From the NCBI GenBank assembly GCA_037954235.1, contig JBBMOA010000001.1, positions 36,052,074-36,116,073 on the forward strand: a DNA stretch of 64,000 nucleotides. Direction: 5' to 3'. Position numbers and translations under genes: made by a program. This DNA is from Aulostomus chinensis (Eukaryota; Chordata; Actinopteri; Syngnathiformes; Aulostomidae). The notes under the pieces are model-generated. The model saw only the letters and a program-made list of their open reading frames with translations, had not been told where the DNA came from and did not search any database. Positions 18,585 through 33,100 of the stretch are shown in pieces (position 1 is the stretch's first letter; every line of letters starts with the position of its first letter).

Positions 18585-20867
18585 ATGCTAAAGTGATGTA
18601 ATGAGAGTTGCTACTTACCTAAGAAATGATGCTAGAGTGATGTGGTGAGAGTTGATAGTACTTTCAAAATCATGCTAAAGTGATGTAATGAGAGTTGCTA
18701 CTTACCTAAGAAATGATGCTAGAGTGATGTGGTGAGAGTTGCTACGAACCTAAAAATGATGCTACAGTGATGTAATGAGAGTTGCTACGAATCTCAAAAT
18801 GATGCTACAGTAATGTCGCGAGAGTTGCGACTATCCTCAAAATGATGCAACAGTGATGAAGTGAGAGTTGCTATGATCCTTAAAATGAGGTGGCAGTGAT
18901 GTAGTGAGAGTTGATACTAATCTCAAAATGATGCTGACAGTGATGTGGTGAGAGTTGCGACGAACCTCAAAATCATGCTACAGTGATGTAGTGAGAGTTG
19001 CTACGAATCTCAAAATGATGCGACAGTGATGTAGTGAGAGTTGCTACGATCCTCAAAATGATGCTAAAGTGATGGAATGAGAGTTGCTACAAACCTAAGA
19101 AGTGATGCTACAGTGATGTGGTGAGAGTTGATAGTAATTTCAAAATAATGCTAAAGCGGTGTAATGAGAGTTGCTATTTCCCTAAGAAATGATGCTACAG
19201 TGATGTGGTGAAAGTTGCTACGAATCTAAAAATGATGCGACAGTGATGTAGTGAGAGTTGCTACGATCCTCAAAATGATGCTAAAGTGATGTAATGAGAG
19301 TTGCGACAAACCTAAGAAGTGATGCTACAGTGATGTCGTGAGAGTTGCTACGAACTGCAAAATGATGCTACAGTGATATAATAAGGGTTGCTATTTACCT
19401 AAGAAATGATGCTACAGTGATGTGGTGAGAGTTGCTACAAACCTCAAAATGATGCTACAGTGATGTAATGAGAGTTGCTACGAATCTCAAAATGATGCTC
19501 AAGTAATGTCGTGAGAGTTGCGACTATCCTCAAAATGATGCAACAGTGATGTAGTGAGAGTTGTGACTGTCCTCAAAATGATGCAACAATGATGTAGTGA
19601 GAGTTGCTACAAACCTAAGAAGTGATGCTCCAGTGATGTGGTGAGAGTTGATAGTAATTTCAAAATAATGCTAAAGCGGTGTAATGAGAGTTGCTACTTC
19701 CCTAAGAAATGATACTACAGTGATGTGGTGAGAGTTGCTACGAACCTCAAAATGATGCTACAGTGATGTAATGAGGGTTGCTATTTACCTAAGAAATGAT
19801 GCTACAGTGATGTGGTGAGAGTTGCTACGAACCTCAAAATGATGCTACAGTGATGTGGTGAGAGTTGCTATGAATCTCAAAATGATGCGACAATGATGTA
19901 GTGAGAGTTGCTACGAACCTAAGAAGTGATGCTACAGTGATGTCATGAGAGTTGCTACTCATCTCAAAATCATGGTACAGTAATGTCGTGAGAGTTGCTA
20001 CGAACCTCAAAATGATGCTACATTGATGTAGTGAGAGTTGCTACGAACGTAAGAAATGATGCTACAGTGATGTACTGAGAGTTGCTACAAATGTCCAAAT
20101 GATGCTAGAGTGATGTAATGAGAGTTGCTACTTACCTAAGAAATAATGCGACAGTGATGTAATGAGAGTTGCTACGATCCTCAAAATGATGCTAAAGTGA
20201 TGTAATGAGAGTTGCGACAAACCTAAGAAGTGATGCTGCAGTGATGTGGTGAGAGTTGATAGTAATTTCAAAATAATGCTACAGTTGCAACTTCCCTAAG
20301 AAATGATGCTACAGTGATGTGGTGAGAGTTGCTACGAACCTCAAAATGATGCTACAGTGATGTAATGAGAGTTGCTACGAATCTCAAAATGATGCTAAAG
20401 TAAGGTCGTGAGAGTTGCTACTATCCTCAAAATGATGCAACAGTGATGTGGTGAGAGTTGCTACGATCTTCAAAATGATGCTCAAGTGATGTAATGAGAG
20501 TTGCGACAAACCTAAGAAATGATGCTACAGTGATGTAGTGAGAGTTGCTACGAACCGCAAAATGATACTACAGTGATATAATGAGGGTTGCTATTTACCG
20601 AAGAAATGATGCGACAGTGATGTGGTGAGAGTTGCTACGAACCGCAAAATGATGCGACAGTGATATAATGAGGGTTGCTATTTACCTAAGAAATGATGCT
20701 ACAGTGATGTGGTGAGAGTTGCTACGAACCTCAAAATGATGCTACAGTGATTTAATGAGAGTTGCTACGAATCTCAAAATGATGCTAAAGTAATGTCGTG
20801 AGAGTTGCTACTATCCTCGAAATGATGCAACAGTGATGTAGTGAGAGTTGCTACGATTCTCAAAATG
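18585..20867 (+). repeat. 2283-bp satellite higher-order unit, copy 2
   Basis: Second copy of 16302-18584. I noticed one substitution (GATTTAATGAG near 20750 where copy 1 has GATGTAATGAG). The match fades after about 20897. Confidence 0.85.
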
Positions 20868-21076
20868 ATGCTAAAGTGATGTAATGAGAGTTGCTAAAAA
20901 ACCTAAAAAGTGATGCTACAGTGATGTGGTGAGAGTTGATAGTAATTTCAAAATAATGCGAAAGCGGTGTAATGAGAGTTGCTACTTCCCTAAGAAATGA
21001 TGCGACAGTGATGTGGTGACAGTTGCTACGAACCTCAAAATGATTCTACAGTGATGTAATGAGGGTTGCTATTTAC

Positions 21077-23143
21077 CTAAGAAATGATGCCACAGTGATG
21101 TGGTGAGAGTTGCTACGAACCTCAAAATGATGCTACAGTGATGTAGTGAGAGTTGTTACGAACCTAAGAAGTGATGCTACAGTGATGTAATGAGAGTTGC
21201 TACTAATCTCAAAATCATGGTACAGTAATGTCGTGAGAGTTGCTACGAACCTCGAAATGATTCTAAAGTGATGTAATGAGAGTTGCTACAAACCTAAGAA
21301 GTGATGCTACAGTGATGTGGTGAGAGTTGATAGTAATTTCAAAATAATGCTACAGTTGCAACTTCCCTAAGAAATGATGCTACAGTGATGTTATGAGAGT
21401 TGCTACTAATCTCAAAATCATGCTACAGTAATGTCGTGAGAGTTGCTACGAATCTCAAAATGATGCAACAGTGATGTAATGAGGGTTGCTATTTACCTAA
21501 GAAATGATGCTACAGTGATGTGGTGAGAGTTGCTACGAATCTCAAAATGATGCGACAGTGATGTCGAGAGAGTTGCTCCGATCCTCAAAATGATGCTAAA
21601 GTGATGTAATGAGAGTTGCGACAAACCTAAGAAGTGATGCTACAGTGATGTGGTGAGAGTTGCTACGAACCTCAAAATGATGCTACAGTGATGTAATGAG
21701 GGTTGCTATTTACCTAAGAAATGATGCCACAGTGATGTGGTGAGAGTTGCTCCGAACCTCAAAATGATGCTACAGTGATGTTATGAGAGTTGCTACGAAT
21801 CTCAAAACGATGCTAAAGTAATGTCGTGAGAGTTGCTACTATCCTCAAAATGATGCTAAAGTGATGTAATGAGAGTTGCTACAAACCTAAGAAGTGATGC
21901 TACAGTGATGTGGTGAGAGTTGCTACGAACCTCAAAATGATGCGACAGTAATGTCGTGAGAGTTGCTACGAATCTCAAAATGATGCTAAAGTGATGTAAT
22001 GAGAGTTGCTAAAAACCTAAGAAGTGATGCTACAGTGATGTGGTGAGAGTTGATAGTAATTTCAAAATAATGCTAAAGCAGTGTAATGAGAGTTGCTACT
22101 AATCTCAAAATCATGGTACAGTAATGTCGTGAGAGTTGCTACTAACCTCGAAATGATTCTAAAGTGATGTAATGAGAGTTGCTACAAACCTAAGAAGTGA
22201 TGCTACAGTGATGTGGTGAGAGTTGATAGTAATTTCAAAATAATGCTAAAGCGGTGTCATGAGAGTTGCTACTTCCCTAAGAAATGATGCTACAGTGATG
22301 TGGTGAGAGTTGCTACGAACCTAAAAATGATGCTACAGTGATGTAATGAGGGTTGCTATTTACCTAAGAAATTATGCTACAGTGATGTGGTGAGAGTTGC
22401 TACGAACCTCAAAATGATGCTACAGTGATGTGGTGAGAGTTGTTACGAACCGCAAAATGATACTACAGTGATATAATGAGGGTTGCTATTTACCAAAGAA
22501 ATGATGCTACAGTGATGTGGTGAGAGTTGCTACGAAACTCAAAATGATGCTACAGTGATGTAATGAGGGTTGCTATTTACCTAAGAAATTATGCTACAGT
22601 GATGTGGTGAGAGTTGTTACGAATCTCAAAATGATGCTACAGTGATGTGGTGAGAGTTGCTACGAACCACAAAATGATGCTACAGTGATGTAATGAGGGT
22701 TGCTATTTACCTAAGAAATGATGCTACAGTGATGTGGTGAGAGTTGCTACGAACCTCAAAATGATGCTACAGTGATGAAATGAGGGTTGCTATTTACCTA
22801 AGAAATGATGCCACAGTGATGTGGTGAGAGTTGCTACGAACCTCAAAATGATGCTACAGTGATGTGGTGAGAGTTGCTACGAATCTCAAAATGATGCGAC
22901 AGTGATGTCGTGAGAGTTGCTACGATCCTCAAAATGATGCTAAAGTGATGTAATGAGAGTTGCGACAAACCTAAGAAGTGATGCTACAGTGATGTAGTGA
23001 GAGTTGATAGTAATTTCAAAATAATGCTAAAGCGGTGTAATGAGAGTTGCTACTTCCCTAAGAAATGATGCGACAGTGATGTGGTGAGAGTTGCTCTAAC
23101 CTCAAAATGATGGTACAGTGATGTAATGAGGGTTGCTATTTAT
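21077..23143 (+). repeat. 2067-bp satellite higher-order unit, copy 1
   Basis: The markers AGTTGTTACGAACC (21151) and ATGTCGAGAGAGTTGC (21561) recur 2067 bp later. Confidence 0.85.
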
Positions 23144-25210
23144 CTAAGAAATGATGCCACAGTGATGTGGTGAGAGTTGCTACGAACCTCAAAATGATGC
23201 TACAGTGATGTAGTGAGAGTTGTTACGAACCTAAGAAGTGATGCTACAGTGATGTAATGAGAGTTGCTACTAATCTCAAAATCATGGTACAGTAATGTCG
23301 TGAGAGTTGCTACGAACCTCGAAATGATTCTAAAGTGATGTAATGAGAGTTGCTACAAACCTAAGAAGTGATGCTACAGTGATGTGGTGAGAGTTGATAG
23401 TAATTTCAAAATAATGCTACAGTTGCAACTTCCCTAAGAAATGATGCTACAGTGATGTTATGAGAGTTGCTACTAATCTCAAAATCATGCTACAGTAATG
23501 TCGTGAGAGTTGCTACGAATCTCAAAATGATGCAACAGTGATGTAATGAGGGTTGCTATTTACCTAAGAAATGATGCTACAGTGATGTGGTGAGAGTTGC
23601 TACGAATCTCAAAATGATGCGACAGTGATGTCGAGAGAGTTGCTCCGATCCTCAAAATGATGCTAAAGTGATGTAATGAGAGTTGCGACAAACCTAAGAA
23701 GTGATGCTACAGTGATGTGGTGAGAGTTGCTACGAACCTCAAAATGATGCTACAGTGATGTAATGAGGGTTGCTATTTACCTAAGAAATGATGCCACAGT
23801 GATGTGGTGAGAGTTGCTCCGAACCTCAAAATGATGCTACAGTGATGTTATGAGAGTTGCTACGAATCTCAAAACGATGCTAAAGTAATGTCGTGAGAGT
23901 TGCTACTATCCTCAAAATGATGCTAAAGTGATGTAATGAGAGTTGCTACAAACCTAAGAAGTGATGCTACAGTGATGTGGTGAGAGTTGCTACGAACCTC
24001 AAAATGATGCGACAGTAATGTCGTGAGAGTTGCTACGAATCTCAAAATGATGCTAAAGTGATGTAATGAGAGTTGCTAAAAACCTAAGAAGTGATGCTAC
24101 AGTGATGTGGTGAGAGTTGATAGTAATTTCAAAATAATGCTAAAGCAGTGTAATGAGAGTTGCTACTAATCTCAAAATCATGGTACAGTAATGTCGTGAG
24201 AGTTGCTACTAACCTCGAAATGATTCTAAAGTGATGTAATGAGAGTTGCTACAAACCTAAGAAGTGATGCTACAGTGATGTGGTGAGAGTTGATAGTAAT
24301 TTCAAAATAATGCTAAAGCGGTGTCATGAGAGTTGCTACTTCCCTAAGAAATGATGCTACAGTGATGTGGTGAGAGTTGCTACGAACCTAAAAATGATGC
24401 TACAGTGATGTAATGAGGGTTGCTATTTACCTAAGAAATTATGCTACAGTGATGTGGTGAGAGTTGCTACGAACCTCAAAATGATGCTACAGTGATGTGG
24501 TGAGAGTTGTTACGAACCGCAAAATGATACTACAGTGATATAATGAGGGTTGCTATTTACCAAAGAAATGATGCTACAGTGATGTGGTGAGAGTTGCTAC
24601 GAAACTCAAAATGATGCTACAGTGATGTAATGAGGGTTGCTATTTACCTAAGAAATTATGCTACAGTGATGTGGTGAGAGTTGTTACGAATCTCAAAATG
24701 ATGCTACAGTGATGTGGTGAGAGTTGCTACGAACCACAAAATGATGCTACAGTGATGTAATGAGGGTTGCTATTTACCTAAGAAATGATGCTACAGTGAT
24801 GTGGTGAGAGTTGCTACGAACCTCAAAATGATGCTACAGTGATGAAATGAGGGTTGCTATTTACCTAAGAAATGATGCCACAGTGATGTGGTGAGAGTTG
24901 CTACGAACCTCAAAATGATGCTACAGTGATGTGGTGAGAGTTGCTACGAATCTCAAAATGATGCGACAGTGATGTCGTGAGAGTTGCTACGATCCTCAAA
25001 ATGATGCTAAAGTGATGTAATGAGAGTTGCGACAAACCTAAGAAGTGATGCTACAGTGATGTAGTGAGAGTTGATAGTAATTTCAAAATAATGCTAAAGC
25101 GGTGTAATGAGAGTTGCTACTTCCCTAAGAAATGATGCGACAGTGATGTGGTGAGAGTTGCTCTAACCTCAAAATGATGGTACAGTGATGTAATGAGGGT
25201 TGCTATTTAT
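23144..25210 (+). repeat. 2067-bp satellite higher-order unit, copy 2
   Basis: Matches 21077-23143. The similarity to the start of copy 1 continues about 70 bp past 25210 before diverging. Confidence 0.85.
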
Positions 25211-26950
25211 CTAAGAAATGATGCCACAGTGATGTGGTGAGAGTTGCTACGAACCTCAAAATGATGCTACAGTGATGTGGTGAGAGTTGCTACGAATCTC
25301 AAAATGATGCTACAGTGATGGAATGAGGGTTGCTATTTACCTAAGAAATGATGCTACAGTGATGTGGTGAGAGTTGCTACGAACCTCAAAATGATGCTAC
25401 AGTGATGTAGTGAGAGTTGCTACTATCCTCAAAATGATGCAAGAGTGATGTAGTGAGAGTTGCTACGATCTTCAAAATGATGCTAAAGTGATGTAATGAG
25501 AGTTGCGACAAACCTAAGAAGTGATGCTACAGTGATATAGTGAGAGTTGCTACGAACCGCAAAATGATGCTCCAGTGATATAATGAGGGTTGCTATTTAA
25601 CTAAGAAATGATGCTGCAGTGATGTGGTGAGAGTTGCTTCGAATTTCAAAATGATGCTACAGTGATATAATGAGAGTTGCTACAAACCTAAGAAATGATG
25701 CGACAGTGATGTGGTGAGAGTTGCTACGAACCTCAAAATGATGCTACAGTGATGTGGTGAGAGTTGCTACGAATCTCAAAATGATGCCACAGTGTTGTAG
25801 TGAGAGTTGCTACGAACCTCAAAATGATGCGACAGTGATGTGGTGAGAGTTGCTACGAATCTCAAAATGATGCGACAGTGATGTAGTGAGAGTTGCTACG
25901 AACCTAAGAAGTGATGCTACAGTGATGTAACGAGAGTTGCTACTAATCTCAAAATCATGCTACAGTAATGTCGTGAGAGTTGCTACGAATCTCAAAATGA
26001 TGCTAAAGTGATGTAATGAGAGTTGCTACAAACCGAAGAAGTGATGCTACAGTGATGTGGTGAGAGTTGATAGTAATTTCAAAATAATGCTAAAGCAGTG
26101 GAATGAGAGTTGCTACTTCCCTAAGAAATGATGCGACAGTGATGTCGTGAGCGTTGCTACGAACCTCAAAATGATGCTACAGTGATGTAATGAGGGTTGC
26201 TATTTACCTAAGAAATGATGCTACAGTGATGTGGTGAGAGTTGCTACGAACCTCAAAATGATGCTACAGTGATGTAATGAGAGTTGCTACGAATCTCAAA
26301 ATGATGCTAAAGTAAGGTCGTGAGAGTTGCTACTATCCTCAAAATGATGCAACAGTGATGTGGTGAGAGTTGCTACGATCTTCAAAATGATGCTACAGTG
26401 ATGTAGTGAGAGTTGCTACGAACCGCAAAATGATGCTACAGTGATGTGGTGAGAGTTGCTACGAACCTCAAAATGATGCAACAGTGATGTAATGAGGGTT
26501 GCTATTTACCTAAGAAATGATGCTACAGTGATGTGGTGAGAGTTGCTACGAATCTCAAAATGATGCGACAGTGATGTTGTGAGAGTTGCTACGATCCTCA
26601 AAATGATGCTAAAGTGATGTAATGAGAGTTGCGACAAACCTAAGAAGTGATGCTACAGTGATGTAGTGAGAGTTGATAGTAATTTCAAAATAATGCTAAA
26701 GCGGTGTAATGAGAGTTGCTACTTCCCTAAGAAATGATGCGACAGTGATGTGGTGAGAGTTGCTCTAACCTCAAAATAATGGTACAGTGATGTAATGAGG
26801 GTTGCTATTTTTCTCAGAAATGATGCCACAATGATGTGGTGAGAGTTGCTACGAACCTCAAAATGATGCTACAGTGATGTGGTGAGAGTTGCTACGAATC
26901 TCAAAATGATGCTACAGTGATGTAATGAGGGTTGCTATTTACCTAAGAAA
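23702..26950 (+). repeat. 3249-bp satellite higher-order unit, copy 1
   Basis: The markers GATGAAATGAGGG (24841), AAGAGTGATG (25441) and TCGTGAGCGTTGC (about 26145) recur 3249-3250 bp downstream. The unit overlaps the 2067-bp blocks, so it formed after or from them. Confidence 0.8.
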
Positions 26951-29900
26951 TGATGCTACAGTGATGTGGTGAGAGTTGCTACGAACCTCAAAATGATGCT
27001 ACAGTGATGTAATGAGGGTTGCTATTTACCTAAGAAATGATGCCACAGTGATGTGGTGAGAGTTGCTCCGAACCTCAAAATGATGCTACAGTGATGTTAT
27101 GAGAGTTGCTACGAATCTCAAAACGATGCTAAAGTAATGTCGTGAGAGTTGCTACTATCCTCAAAATGATGCTAAAGTGATGTAATGAGAGTTGCTACAA
27201 ACCTAAGAAGTGATGCTACAGTGATGTGGTGAGAGTTGCTACGAACCTCAAAATCATGCGACAGTAATGTCGTGAGAGTTGCTACGAATCTCAAAATGAT
27301 GCTAAAGTGATGTAATGAGAGTTGCTAAAAACCTAAGAAGTGATGCTACAGTGATGTGGTGAGAGTTGATAGTAATTTCAAAATAATGCTAAAGCAGTGT
27401 AATGAGAGTTGCTACTAATCTCAAAATCATGGTACAGTAATGTCGTGAGAGTTGCTACTAACCTCGAAATGATTCTAAAGTGATGTAATGAGAGTTGCTA
27501 CAAACCTAAGAAGTGATGCTACAGTGATGTGGTGAGAGTTGATAGTAATTTCAAAATAATGCTAAAGCGGTGTCATGAGAGTTGCTACTTCCCTAAGAAA
27601 TGATGCTAAAGTGATGTGGTGAGAGTTGCTACGAACCTCAAAATGATGCTACAGTGATGTAATGAGGGTTGCTATTTACCTAAGAAATGATGCTACAGTG
27701 ATGTGGTGAGAGTTGTTACGAATCTCAAAATGATGCTACAGTGATGTGGTGAGAGTTGCTACGAACCACAAAATGATGCTACAGTGATGTAATGAGGGTT
27801 GCTATTTACCTAAGAAATGATGCTACAGTGATGTGGTGAGAGTTGCTACGAACCTCAAAATGATGCTACAGTGATGTAATGAGGGTTGCTATTTACCTAA
27901 GAAATTATGCTACAGTGATGTGGTGAGAGTTGTTACGAATCTCAAAATGATGCTACAGTGATGTGGTGAGAGTTGCTACGAACCACAAAATGATGCTACA
28001 GTGATGTAATGAGGGTTGCTATTTACCTAAGAAATGATGCTACAGTGATGTGGTGAGAGTTGCTACGAACCTCAAAATGATGCTACAGTGATGAAATGAG
28101 GGTTGCTATTTACCTAAGAAATGATGCCACAGTGATGTGGTGAGAGTTGCTACGAACCTCAAAATGATGCTACAGTGATGTGGTGAGAGTTGCTACGAAT
28201 CTCAAAATGATGCGACAGTGATGTCGTGAGAGTTGCTACGATCCTCAAAATGATGCTAAAGTGATGTAATGAGAGTTGCGACAAACCTAAGAAGTGATGC
28301 TACAGTGATGTAGTGAGAGTTGATAGTAATTTCAAAATAATGCTAAAGCGGTGTAATGAGAGTTGCTACTTCCCTAAGAAATGATGCGACAGTGATGTGG
28401 TGAGAGTTGCTCTAACCTCAAAATGATGGTACAGTGATGTAATGAGGGTTGCTATTTATCTAAGAAATGATGCCACAGTGATGTGGTGAGAGTTGCTACG
28501 AACCTCAAAATGATGCTACAGTGATGTGGTGAGAGTTGCTACGAATCTCAAAATGATGCTACAGTGATGTAATGAGGGTTGCTATTTACCTAAGAAATGA
28601 TGCTACAGTGATGTGGTGAGAGTTGCTACGAACCTCAAAATGATGCTACAGTGATGTAGTGAGAGTTGCTACTATCCTCAAAATGATGCAAGAGTGATGT
28701 AGTGAGAGTTGCTACGATCTTCAAAATGATGCTAAAGTGATGTAATGAGAGTTGCGAAAAAACCTAAGAAGTGATGCTACAGTGATATAGTGAGAGTTGC
28801 TACGAACCGCAAAATGATGCTCCAGTGATATAATGAGGGTTGCTATTTAACGAAGAAATGATGCTGAAGTGATGTGGTGAGAGTTGCTTCGAATTTCAAA
28901 ATGATGCTACAGTGATATAATGAGAGTTGCTACAAACCTAAGAAATGATGCGACAGTGATGTGGTGAGAGTTGCTACGAACCTCAAAATGATGCTACAGT
29001 GATGTGGTGAGAGTTGCTACGAATCTCAAAATGATGCCACAGTGTTGTAGTGAGAGTTGCTACGAACCTCAAAATGATGCGACAGTGATGTGGTGAGAGT
29101 TGCTACGAATCTCAAAATGATGCGACAGTGATGTAGTGAGAGTTGCTACGAACCTAAGAAGTGATGCTACAGTGATGTAATGAGAGTTGCTACTAATCTC
29201 AAAATCATGCTACAGTAATGTCGTGAGAGTTGCTACGAATCTCAAAATGATGCTAAAGTGATGTAATGAGAGTTGCTACAAACCGAAGAAGTGATGCTAC
29301 AGTGATGTGGTGAGAGTTGATAGTAATTTCAAAATAATGCTAAAGCAGTGGAATGAGAGTTGCTACTTCCCTAAGAAATGATGCGACAGTGATGTCGTGA
29401 GCGTTGCTACGAACCTCAAAATGATGCCACAGTGATGTAATGAGGGTTGCTATTTACCTAAGAAATGATGCTACAGTGATGTGGTGAGAGTTGCTACGAA
29501 CCTCAAAATGATGCTACAGTGATGTAATGAGAGTTGCTACGAATCTCAAAATGATGCTAAAGTAAGGTCGTGAGAGTTGCTACTATCCTCAAAATGATGC
29601 AACAGTGATGTGGTGAGAGTTGCTACGATCTTCAAAATGATGCTACAGTGATGTAGTGAGAGTTGCTACGAACCGCAAAATGATGCTACAGTGATGTGGT
29701 GAGAGTTGCTACGAACCTCAAAATGATGCTACAGTGATGTAGTGAGAGTTGATAGTAATTTCAAAATAATGCTAAAGCGGTGTAATGAGAGTTGCTACTT
29801 CCCTAAGAAATGATGCGACAGTGATGTGGTGAGAGTTGCTCTAACCTCAAAATAATGGTACAGTGATGTAATGAGGGTTGCTATTTTTCTCAGAAATGAT

Positions 29901-30170
29901 GCCACAATGATGTGGTGAGAGTTGCTACGAACCTCAAAATGATGCTACAGTGATGTGGTGAGAGTTGCTACGAATCTCAAAATGATGCTACAGTGATGTA
30001 ATGAGGGTTGCTATTTACCTAAGAAATGATGCTACAGTGATGTGGTGAGAGTTGCTACGAACCTCAAAATGATGCTACAGTGATGTAATGAGGGTTGCTA
30101 TTTACCTAAGAAATGATGCCACAGTGATGTGGTGAGAGTTGCTCCGAACCTCAAAATGATGCTACAGTGA
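26951..30170 (+). repeat. 3249-bp satellite higher-order unit, copy 2 (with deletion)
   Basis: Copy of 23702-26950 with a one-base insertion near 28757 (GCGAAAAAACC for GCGACAAACC). A 174-bp deletion (four monomers) lies near 29735, after which the offset falls to 3076. Similarity ends near 30170. Confidence 0.75.
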
Positions 30171-33100
30171 TGTAATGAGGGTTGCTATTTACTTAAGAAA
30201 TGATGCTACAGTGATGTGGTGAGAGTTGCTACGAACCTCAAAATGATGCTACAGTGATGTGGTGAGAGTTGCTACGAACCGCAAAATGATACTACAGTGA
30301 TATAATGAGGGTTGCTATTTACCTAAGAAATGATGCTGCAGTGATGTGGTGATAGTTGCTACGAAACTCAAAATGATGCTACAGTGATGTAATGAGGGTT
30401 GCTATTTACCTAAGAAATGATGCTACAGTGATGTGGTGAGAGTTGCTACGAATCTCAAAATGATGCTACAGTGATGTGGTGAGAGTTGCTACGAACCGCA
30501 AAATGATACTACAGTGATATAATGAGGGTTGCTATTTACCGAAGAAATGATGCGACAGTGATGTGGTGAGAGTTGCTACGAACCGCAAAATGATGCTACA
30601 GTGATATAATGAGGGTTGCTATTTACCTAAGAAATGATGCTACAGTGATGTGGTGAGAGTTGCTACGAACCTCAAAATGATGCTACAGTGATGTAATGAG
30701 AGTTGCTACGAATCTCAAAATGATGCTAAAGTAATGTCGTGAGAGTTGCTCCTATCCTCGAAATGATGCAACAGTGATGTAGTGAGAGTTGCTACGATTC
30801 TCAAAATGATGCTAAAGTGATGTAATGAGAGTTGCTAAAAAACCTTAAAAGTGATGCTACAGTGATGTGGTGAGAGTTGATAGTAATTTCAAAATAATGC
30901 GAAAGCGGTGTAATGAGAGTTGCTACTTCCCTAAGAAATGATGCGACAGTGATGTGGTGACAGTTGCTACGAACCTCAAAATGATTCTACAGTGATGTAA
31001 TGAGGGTTGCTATTTACCTAAGAAATGATGCCACAGTGATGTGGTGAGAGTTGCTACGAACCTAAAAAATGATGCTACAGTGATGTAGTGAGAGTTGCTA
31101 CGAACCTAAGAAGTGATGCTACAGTGATGTAATGAGAGTTGCTACTAATCTCAAAATCATGCTACAGTAATGTCGTGAGAGTTGCTACGAATCTCAAAAT
31201 GATGCTAAAGTGATGTAATCAGAGTTGCTACAAACCTAAGAAGTGATGCTACAGTGATGTGGTGAGAGTTGATAGTAATTTCAAAATAATGCTAAAGCGG
31301 TGTTATGAGAGTTGCTACTTCCCTAAGAAATGATGCGACAGTGATGTGGTGAGAGTTGCTCTAACCTCAAAATGATGGTACAGTGATGTAATGAGGGTTG
31401 CTATTTACCTAAGAAATGATGCCACAGTGATGTGGTGAGAGTTGCTACGAACCTCAAAATGATACTACAGTGATGTGGTGAGAGTTGCTACGAATCTCAA
31501 AATGATGCTACAGTGATGTAATGAGGGTTGCTATTTACCTAAGAAATGATGCTACAGTGATGTGGTGAGAGTTGCTACGAATCTCAAAATGATGCGACAG
31601 TGATGTCGTGAGAGTTGCTACGATCCTCAAAATGATGCTAAAGTGATGTAATGAGAGTTGCGACAAACCTAAGAAGTGATGCTACAGTGATGTAGTGAGA
31701 GTTGATAGTAATTTCAAAATAATGCTAAAGCGGTGTAATGAGGGTTGCTATTTACCGAAGAAATGATGCTACAGTGATGTGGTGAGAGTTGCTACGAACC
31801 TCAAAATGATGCTACAGTGATGTAATGAGGGTTGCTATTTACCTAAGAAATGATGCCACAGTGATGTGGTGAGAGTTGCTCCGAACCTCAAAATGATGCT
31901 ACAGTGATGTAATGAGAGTTGCTGTGAATCTCAAAACGATGCTAAAGTAATGTCGTGAGAGTTGCTACTATCCTCAAAATGATGCTAAAGTGATGTAATG
32001 AGAGTTGCTACGAACCTCAAAATGATGCGACAGTGATGTGGTGAGAGTTGCTACGAATCTCAAAATGATGCGACAGTGATGTAGTGAGAGTTGCTACGAA
32101 CCTAAGAAGTGATGCTACAGTGATGTAATGAGAGTTGCTACTAATCTCAAAATCATGCTACAGTAATGTCGTGAGAGTTGCTACCATCCTCAAAATGATG
32201 CTAAAGTGATGTAATGAGAGTTGCGACAAACCTAAGAAGTGATGCTACAGTGATGTAGTGAGAGTTGCTACGAACCTCAAAATGATGCTACAGTGATGTA
32301 ATGAGGGTTGCTATTTACCTAAGAAATGATGCCACAGTGATGTGGTGAGAGTTGCTACGAACCTCAAAATGATGCTACAGTGATGTGGTGAGAGTTGCTA
32401 CGAATCTCAAAATGATGCGACAGTAATGTCGTGAGAGTTGCTACGAATCTCAAAATGATGCTAAAGTGATGTAATGAGAGTTGCTAAAAACCTAAGAAGT
32501 GATGCTACAGTGATGTGGTGAGAGCTGATAGTAATTTCAAAATAATGCTAAAGCGGTGTAATGAGAGTTGCTACTTCCCTAAGAAATGATGCTACAGTGA
32601 TGTGGTGAGAGTTGCTACGAACCTCAAAATGATGCTACAGTGATGTAATGAGGGTTGCTATTTACCTAAGAAATTATGCTACAGTGATGTGGTGAGAGTT
32701 GCTACGAACCTCAAAATGATGCTACAGTGATGTGGTGAGAGTTGCTACGAACCGCAAAATGATACTACAGTGATATAATGAGGGTTGCTATTTACCTAAG
32801 AAATGATGCTACAGTGATGTGGTGAGAGTTGCTACGAACCGCAAAATGATACTACAGTGATTTAATGAGGGTTGCTATTTACCTAAGAAATGATGCTACG
32901 GTGATGTGGTGAGAGTTGCTACGAATCTCAAAATGATGCTACAGTGATGTAATGAGGGTTGCTATTTACCTAAGAAATGATGCTACAGTGATGTAATGAG
33001 AGTTGCTACGAATCTCAAAACGATGCTGAAGTAATGTCGTGAGAGTTGCTACTATCCTCAAAATGATGCTAAAGTGATGTAATGAGAGTTGCTACAAACC

